Source of the DNA: Aurelia coerulea
Lineage: Eukaryota > Cnidaria > Scyphozoa > Semaeostomeae > Ulmaridae
Reading direction: 5' to 3'
DNA: 64,000 nt
Assembly: GCA_039566865.1 (NCBI GenBank)
Contig: CM076959.1
Location: 1,471,501-1,535,500 of the forward strand
The notes below the pieces were generated by a model. The model did not search any database. It saw nothing but the letters and a program-made list of their open reading frames with translations, and had not been told where the DNA came from. The first letter of the stretch is position 1; each line of letters starts with the position of its first letter. Shown here in pieces: positions 24,301 through 33,300 of the stretch. The translations under genes were made by a program, and so were the position numbers.

Positions 24301-27300
24301 CTAGCATAGCGGTTCTGTCCCTTCCGCGCAATCCTTTACTACGAATTTGAGCATGCTTATGAATAATAAAGATAAGATGGCCCAGCATCATCTCAAATCA
24401 GAATCTATATGATATAACAAAAGTAGAAAAGTGGAGCAAAGAATTTAAGAAGAGAAGATTAAGCTGGCTAGGACATTTGCTCAGACTGCCAGAGGAAACA
24501 CCAGCCAAACAAGCCCTATATGAAGCACTAAGACCTGTGAAGAAACCCAAAGGCAAACCAAAACTCACTTGGTTAGGCCTCATCGATAAAGATCTTGGAG
24601 GACAAGGCCTGAATGTAAAAGACACAAACAAATTAAAGAAACTAGCAAATAATAGAAACACTTGGAGTGGAATTATCAGGCTCGCAATGTCAGGGACTGA
24701 CGTAATAGCGTAATTTGATGATGATGATGATTATGAATACAATGGGATAAAGGGACTTGGGCAGTACGCCCGGGGGGGGTACATGACTTGAGGATGGATG
24801 GGGGTCTGCCGCCAGTTTTTCAGAAAGCTACCCTTTTCTAATTACCAAAACTTGCTTTTGATACCCAATTTTATGATGAATTTTGGCGGAAAACTGCCCA
24901 TTTTAACTATTTTTTGCAAATTTCAGCGAAACCCCACCTTTGTTTATGGAAAATTTGCTGAAAAAGGACCCTTGTTTTGAGAATTTTGGACCCAAAAACC
25001 CACCCCTATGGGTGGCACATACTTGTACCCTAAAAATATTATGTACCCCCCCCCCCCAGGGCAGTTCGCAGGCATTGTAGCCCTATTTCTAGCATAGTGG
25101 TTCTGTCCCTTCGATGCAATCCTTTACTACGAATTTGAGCATGCTTATGAATACCCTGGCATAAAGGCTCTTGGGCAGTACGCAAGCACTGTAGCCCTAT
25201 TCGTAAACGTCGACTAATTTCATGCTACATGCAAATCATTTTGTGACGTCTCTCAGGTCCGCAGCATCGCATGGACGGCAAAGACCGCCTCGTAAAGAAT
25301 CGCTGAAATTGAAACACGTGTCATAAAGGTGATCTGAAGCGAAAATTTGTATTGATGCAAATTAATGGAACTGTTGAGTGATGAAAGCCTCTGTGAAAAA
25401 TTCTTTTAATACCTTGTTTCATTTTGAGTTATCCAATAATTTGTAGGATTGGCTGATGACGTCATTTTGTGAAGAACATTAAGAAAGTATACAAAGTTGA
25501 ATATGCTTCAAAGTAGAAATCTAATCAAAAACGCTTTTTGCAATCAACATGCCTTTCTAAGCAAGATCTTAATTCACCAGACAATTTATGTCCCGTAAAT
25601 GTAGCTTCGCTACACAATTATTTGCACCTGTAACCATTAAAAGAGCAGATACAGCTATATTTCCATATAGTATCCTAATAATTTGCAACCAAAATGACAC
25701 CATCAACTGATACTTAAGATCAGTGGATAGCTTGAAAGCGAAATGATATATCAAGTATATTTTAAAGGATTTCTTGTCATTCAGCAATGCTATTCATTTG
25801 CATCAATAAAAAATTCACTTCAGGCCACCTTTAAACATTGAACATGAATTGAATACAGCCCAAGAAAGCTACGAAAAACGCAGCAAATGTTCGCAATACA
25901 TGCCCGTTGCGCAAGAGCCTTTAAATCACTCTTTAAGTAATGCTTCCTTTGTTTAATCTAGATAACGAAATAAACTCAGAATCCTGTGGGTATAAAGAGG
26001 ACAGGCGTATTGTTGGTGGAATCGATGCACGGGCCGGTGATTGGAAATGGCAAGTCAGTATTGCTTTTAGAAGAAAAACAAAAAATGTCCGTTGTGGTGG
26101 AACACTCATCACTAACCAATGGGTTTTAACAGCAAGGCATTGTTTCTCAAAGAGCGAGGATGAAGATAGAGATGAAGATGGAGTAAAGAAAAACATGGTC
26201 GTTACACTCGGTGACACAGACTTGTATAAACAAGAAGGTAAGGGGAACTGTACATATCCCTTATTATACAGATGCATATACATATTATTTTAGGTTAGAC
26301 TTGTCAATTTTGTAATTTTAGCTATGGTTTCGTTTCAGCCTACTTTGTAAATAAGTAAATGGTGATGATGATGATGACACTTTCATCCAGACGTATTAGC
26401 GACCACTGAATGTGAAGGTGAAGTTGCGGTTTTTAGCGCCCAGTGCTGGGATCGCAGAAGTAGAATAGGCCTAATCGAGTCTGCGACCCGTTGTCATGAC
26501 GCTGAAGTTATGGTGCTCTACCTGGGATCGAACCCTGTCCACCTGGCTGTTCTGGCTGCAATGTAAGATGATTACACCAATGCGTCACAACACCTTCAAT
26601 AACTATTATTTACTGCATCTTCTGATAACCGTACAGAGTTGATAGGAACTTTTCTTTTGATTGAACTCTTGCAATGATGGTAAACTTCGAATCATATTCA
26701 AGTTCAACTGATCAAACACTGCGCTCAAACTTTTTTTTTATTTCTTTGGGGTGCTAAAGTTGGTTTTCTTTTTCCCTGGCTGGCGGCCATTTTGCCACAA
26801 ACCGATTTCATTGATAAATTCATCGTTTCAGGGCCTTTTTTAACATTAGAACTAACTGGGGGGCAATTGCCCCCCGATCCCTAGAATTTGCCCCCCCCAG
26901 TGTCGAAATTTTTGACCCTAGAAAATTGTCCCTTATTTCAAGTAAGTGATTTTCAGAAAGTAAGCTATTGCCGCAACAACTGCGTAGGCAACCTGCAAAA
27001 GCCATGTGTAAATGAATGGAATACGATAACTGGACTGTTTACCACCAGAGACAGGATGTTTCAGCCAAAATCAAGGATGTTTCTTCAAAAATGTTACTCA
27101 CGCACTGGATAAATGTTACAAAACTATTAAAGTTTCCTTGTCACTAATGGCAAGCATTTTTTTTATTCAAATATTAAATTTTACAAGATACTTTACATTT
27201 TACTATACCTAATTCTAATTACTATACGACACTACAAGTACGATACCATGGGGAGCAAAAGACTACGACTACCCCATGGCCAATATCTAAAAACATGAAA

Positions 27301-30300
27301 CGTTAAACCGTATACACTCACACTACGAGCAATTTATAAATTAAAGGATACTATACTGGATTCAGTTTCACTCCAGATGTCAGGTCAGTGTTGCGATGAA
27401 TTTGTAGATGCAACGAGTGCAACTCATTTGGTGTAAATTTAGGCAAGTAAAATGCCTCCATCTGATGTGAAACAGAATTTACAAGGAAAAGAACACTAAC
27501 GGTACGGGACTTGGTGATTGCTTAGGGCATGGCTAAATTCTCAATAGATCTTAATCAAACCGACCAGTTTCGTGGATGAAGCGTAACGTTAATTCGAGTA
27601 CATTTCTGTTCAACTCATTAGAAAGGTCTTCATCACCATACAATAAAAGCTGCGTCAAAGAATGATTTGAAAGATTGGTGATTTGTACATATGGTCGTAA
27701 TAATTCAACAATTCCAGCGAGAAGATTTTGTCGTTGAACATCAAAAGAAGGGCAGAGCAACAAAAAGTGCTCCGTGTCTTCAATGCCATCGCTTGTTGGG
27801 CACATTGGGTTTATGGTATCTCTGAAATTATGCTTGAATTTATGGAGATTTAACTTGTTGAGACCAACCCTGAGTTGTGTTAGGTAGGATAATCCTGTGG
27901 GATCGTGAATTCCAAATACAGATTTTGCAGGGGGACGGATTATTGATGGCAAGCATGATATTGGGAGATCCATTCTAAGCCAAAGTAAAGGGTGTGGCCC
28001 TGATCGCAAATATGTCTAATAACAAGAACAAAAAAAGTTCGGACCCCCGAACACTTTATGGCTTCGGTGTGAATTAGTGCCAGCCCCCCCTCCCGATCTG
28101 AAGAACGCTCCTACTGGCCTGTTTTTTTAGCTTGCTTTTCTAGCCAATCAGACTAACACATCCCCTTTTTAGGATTTGCCTCCCCACTTAACCCTATCCA
28201 GACTAGGCTTTTTGAAACTTTGGGGAGACTAGGGGGGGCACAAAGTGCCTCCCCTGGTTTTTCATAGAATCATAAGTGCTAGAGACTTGAAACTTGGCAC
28301 AAGTAACAAACATGATAAGGCAAACAAGATGATGTGATTTTTTTTTGTTTATGTCACGTGATTAAGTGCTGACGTCAGCAAATGTTGCTAATTTGGGTGT
28401 AAAACCACATGTAATTTGTCGCATTGTATCTCCAAATTGATAAAATATATCGATGTGACATTTGAAACATAGAAGGATTATATCCTTGTAATTCTTATTT
28501 TGAAATTTTTGCTTTGTAACACGGATATTTTTGCTGATGTCAGCATTTATTTATTTTATACGAAAAAAAGAGCGATTTTTGTCTACAATTTATTATAAAT
28601 TACTTTTAAAAATAGCAAAAAATGCTAAATATACATAAAAATACCTGCTGCATCATATTATGTCACTCATTTTTCTAAAAATGAACCATACCATGGTTTT
28701 TCGTCAGTACGCATGCGCAACAACCAATTGTTGATGACGTCATCAAAAATCAATAAACGACATATCAAATGAAAGCTTATTTCAAGACGAGCTCAAAAAT
28801 GTTTGTTTCATTGTCATAGAGCCAGTGGTTTCAAAGCTATGACTTAAACAGTATTTATTTTGCGGAGCACTCAATTTAAAGTCATGTGTTGACCCCCGGA
28901 ATCAGTGTGAAAATTTTTGAAATAGACATGAAAAGATGTCTCATAGATAGAAACTAAAAGTCACAAAAAAGCTAGACTATTAATAAGATACTCGACAAGC
29001 TGTGTGAAAAAGTTTACTAGGGGGGCACTTTGTGCCCCCCCCTAGTCTGGATAGGGTTAAAACCCCTTAAAAAAGGCTCTGCATCGTTTTTAGTAAACTT
29101 GCTGCCTCAGATCAATGACGATTCGATGAATGGCTCCTTATGGATATGAAGTTGCTTAAAACATTTGTTCATTTCCTATCCCTAACACCGCATGTGCCTT
29201 GTTTGAAATGCTTCACGGAGAAGCAGAATGTTTGTCATGGTTTAGAACTTCACAGGTGCATGAATGTGAATAAAATTGACCGTCCATTTTAGAAATCTTG
29301 CAACATATGTCGTTTCTAAAATCGCTTGCAGGCTTGCAGGCACGGAGAATGACCAATCTCAAACAAATGGATTTCTATATCTGAGTAGTGGAGGCCAATC
29401 TATCTAAAATGTTTAAAATAATTTCCTTTCCCACACTTATTGATAAATATCGCTGTTTTGTGAAATGAATATGTTTTCGTGAGAGCACAAGGAAAATAAT
29501 TCCTTGCAAATTTGGTGAGATAGACTCGGGATAGACTGTTATTAGCGGTTCTTGTGATCTATTAGGCTTTATTTCGTACACCAATGAATTTGCAAAGTAA
29601 ATCGCAGCTATACAATTGAGAGACATCACACCTTTTTCTTACTCATCGCGTAATTTGCTGATGTCTTGTTCGACATGAACATTGTTGTAAAACTAGCATG
29701 ATTTCTTCCAACAAAATATCTCGTTTTACGATCAATGCTATCTTACATAACATAATGGTCACCCTAAATATGAACTATATTAGACGGTAAAATTTTCTGA
29801 GCTAATCATTGAGCATAACTCGATCTTTTATTGTTATATAATATAAGTTGCTTGTTTGCACGTGTTTGCACGTGCTGCTCCTCGTCATGCCTTATAGATT
29901 GCATACGATGCACTAGATGTCAAGTTTTATATATTTGAGAAACATGTCGTCAACTTAACAATCGTGTTGGTGAACATTTGCGCAATGTAGAGAATAAAAC
30001 CCACGAGAAAGAACAAAAGATTGAGAATGCCGATACAAATGTTTCAAGACACTTTAATTCGGAGGGACATTCGACAGGGGACATGGTCGTTCTAGGACTT
30101 TTATTCGCGGACCAAAACAATAGAAAACGAAAGACTTTGGAAAAGAGATTAATTTTCAAATTGGGAACTTTAATACCGAATGGTCTTAACCCTAATCCAT
30201 ATGGGCTTTTTTCGAGCTACCATTTATGGGGGGGGGGTGCATTCCACCCCCCCTCTGAAAACTGCCTTAGACGCATCCGAATTCAATAAAACTTGGCACA

Positions 30301-33300
30301 GGTATAAAACAGGTAATTTGCAGCTTGTAGCGTAGTTTGGGTGTGGCTGCCACGCCTTGTGACGTCACAGTGACGTCACAAAGCTGAAAATCTGTGAAAA
30401 TCAGGCTTCCAAGATGAATTCAAGTTTAATGAAGATTTTGCATGAACTTTATGCAGTTTTTGGTTCAGTTTGTAAACAAAAATGGTGATAAAATATTATT
30501 TCATTGAAAATAACTATTTTGGAGTGATATTTTGGCGGCAATTAGCCGATTCTTATGACGTCATTTGTGCGATTAATTTATTCTTAAAAAGAGACCAAAT
30601 ACCTGCAAAATGATGATTATCTATGACAAATGTATCATTAGAGTGTTTTTCATTGAAAAAGTTTGAAAAAACTTGCAAAAATTGCTAATTAGTCCAAAAT
30701 GGCGGCCGACGTCATTATCAAAAAATGCTGACATCATCAAATTCCAGAAATTCCGATATCAAATTGAAGCCCTTTGTTTGCTGATTCATTTCATGTATAA
30801 TACTTCATAATTAAATCAAATAATTCCATTGAAATCATTGAAAACAATGATTTTGCTGCTACCTCCATCCAAATATGGGCATGTCACGTGCCCTGTGAGT
30901 CCTATTGTTCAAAAATTTTTCCACCAAAATGTGGCTAATAGATAATGAGTAAAAGTCAGGGAGGCTGGGGGACATAGCAAATGTCGTTTAAAAACGCGGC
31001 AAATAAAACCTTGAGGGGGGGTGGAATCCACCCCCCCCCATGTGGATTAGGGTTAATAAACGCTTCTCATTCATATTTTAGTTTTTTCACCCATTTTCTT
31101 CTATCAGGTTTTCCTTTTCGAATCGTACGCTCTTTCTTTTACGTCGCATTCTTGCGCCGCATTCTTTCTTCATTCTATTAATATACTATCCTATCAATCG
31201 TTCTTTTTCTGCTTTTTACGCTCTAACATATCCTTTTCTCGAGCTAGTTTGCACTTTAGCGGACACACTTTTAACATTTCTCTGTGTGTGAATTTTGTAC
31301 CGATTTTGGATGGAAAATGCACCAGTACTAAGATTAAGTATACGTATCGAACTAGCTGGGATTAAGGGGCGGCAGCCCCCAGAAACTTTGAACGAAACGA
31401 ATTCATTGATTGCCGGTTCCTGTTGCAGTTTTAGGCCATATTTAAGACCCCGTTTACACGAGAGAAAACTGGATCGATCCAGAACGGGATCGATCCAGTT
31501 CGGGATCGATCCCAAAATTTTGCAGGTGTTTACACGGGATCGATCCCAAATTTTGTTGCGTTTACACGGGATCGATCCGGGCACCTTATCACTGATTCCC
31601 AGCCTCCTTATTAAGATTTGGGCATGCGTAAAGACTCCGCGCCATTTGTTATCAGGGTGAACAAAAGGTGTCATTATGAAAACGCCTCGATTTCTATTTT
31701 CGTCTTGCCTCGTTTTGCATCCGTGCCAGTTTGGGATCGATCCAGCCGTTTACACGAGGCTCTGACGGGATCAATCCCAAACTGGATCGCTCTGGCAATC
31801 GATCCCAAACTAGCACGGACAACGGATCGATCCCAAGCGATCCCGTGTAAACGCAAGGCCGATCCGTACCAGTTTGGGATCGATCCCGTTCTGGATCGAT
31901 CCAGTTTTCGCTCGTGTAAACGGGGTCTAAGTCATGTTGACGTTCTCCAGTGAGTGCAAATTTGTCGAACTACGTTCGAATCTTGCATAATCCAATCAGA
32001 TTATAGGATTTATATCACTATTGTTTAGAAAGCCAATCAGCAGTTAGTTCTAACAATACAATTCAACTCCATCTCTGTTTTCCTTGGAAAAATTGTGTCC
32101 GCCAAAGTGCATATGTCCCTTTTCTCGTTACTACTGATGAAGGCTTAAGCCTGAAACGTTTAGTAAATTAAGCTCTAGGCTATTTATTCATTTTAAGATA
32201 TTTTGTGTATTTCTTTATTGTTATAGGTAGGGAAATTACCATGAAGATAGCGAAAGTTGTTTTCCATGAAGATTACTCGGTAGCAACTGGCGATAATGAT
32301 CTCACATTGCTGAAACTTGAAAAGCCTGTGACATTTAACAGTTTTATTGCACCAGCATGCTTACCAACAAGCGTGAAACCAGTACAGAACTATAGACAGT
32401 GTTTTATTACTGGATGGGGACAATTAGGAACTAACAAAAAGGGAGCAACTGTTTTGCAACAAGCTGAGGTAGGTTATTACCTTTTCTCGATAAATCTTCA
32501 TTTTCAATCCTGTGTCATGTCTTATCATGTTGAATGTCATCCAAGATCCAAAAATTAAAATTCAATTCATTTCTGCTTCGTTATATATTCTTCTTATGAT
32601 ATATACCTGATGAACGAAATAATGTATTATCTGCGAAACATCACCAATTTCCTGTCTGTTAAGATTCTTGGAACATTTTTAAGTTCTTGAGAATCCTTGT
32701 TGAAACATTTTACAGTCATTCATGCTACTCAGCATTCTAAGAGAATGTGACTAATTCTAAAGAGATCTTGATAGTTCTGTGGACAAAACTTATAGTATTC
32801 TTATAAAAATAGAGTGTAGGGGCATTTTCCAGTCACATTTTCGTTACTAATTCCACCGGCATCTAGAGACGGGAGGCAAAAACAACATTCCTTATGCCCT
32901 TTTCAATCAAAAATGAAAATGCAATTTTCATTTTCATTTCATTTTAACTTTTTATCCATGGTAATCCACTCAATATTTACATACTGCTTTACAGGGAGCC
33001 ATGCTAAAGTAATATTAAAAATTAGATAATAAATAAATATATAATAACCCCTGTTTACTATATATCGTTGACAAAAAAAAGAAAGAACAACGAGAAGAGT
33101 CATAGTTTGGCTTTATATTTTCTTCGAAAAGTGTGGAGCGATCAGGATGCCTTGACACCACTATCTAGGTCACTCCAGACCTTTGCCCCTCTGTAAGCAA
33201 ACGATTTCTGACCAGTTGATGTTCTTAGTAATGGTAATCTAAGGCCCGTTTTAGAGTTCCTCAGCTGACGGTTAGTAGCTTCGGATACACTTTGAAATAT

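Larger units (their letters stand above)
24290..25200. repeat. tandem duplication carrying two nested insertions
   Basis: A unit of about 110 bp (GTAGCCCTATTTCTAGCATA...GAGCATGCTTATGAATA...CTTGGGCAGTACG) occurs at about 24290-24771, interrupted, and again at 25077-25190, with the start of a third copy after that. The first unit is interrupted by a LINE fragment (24366-24730) and by a MITE (24769-25060). Confidence 0.8.

Noticed and set aside
26888..27112. 74-residue ORF resembling the minus-strand ORF at 14723-14935
   Set aside because: Both lie in copies of one interspersed repeat; similarity reflects the repeat, with no recognisable protein family.
32608..32650. CTGATGA...GCGAAAC on the plus strand
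   Set aside because: Intervening 21 nt do not form a closing stem II.
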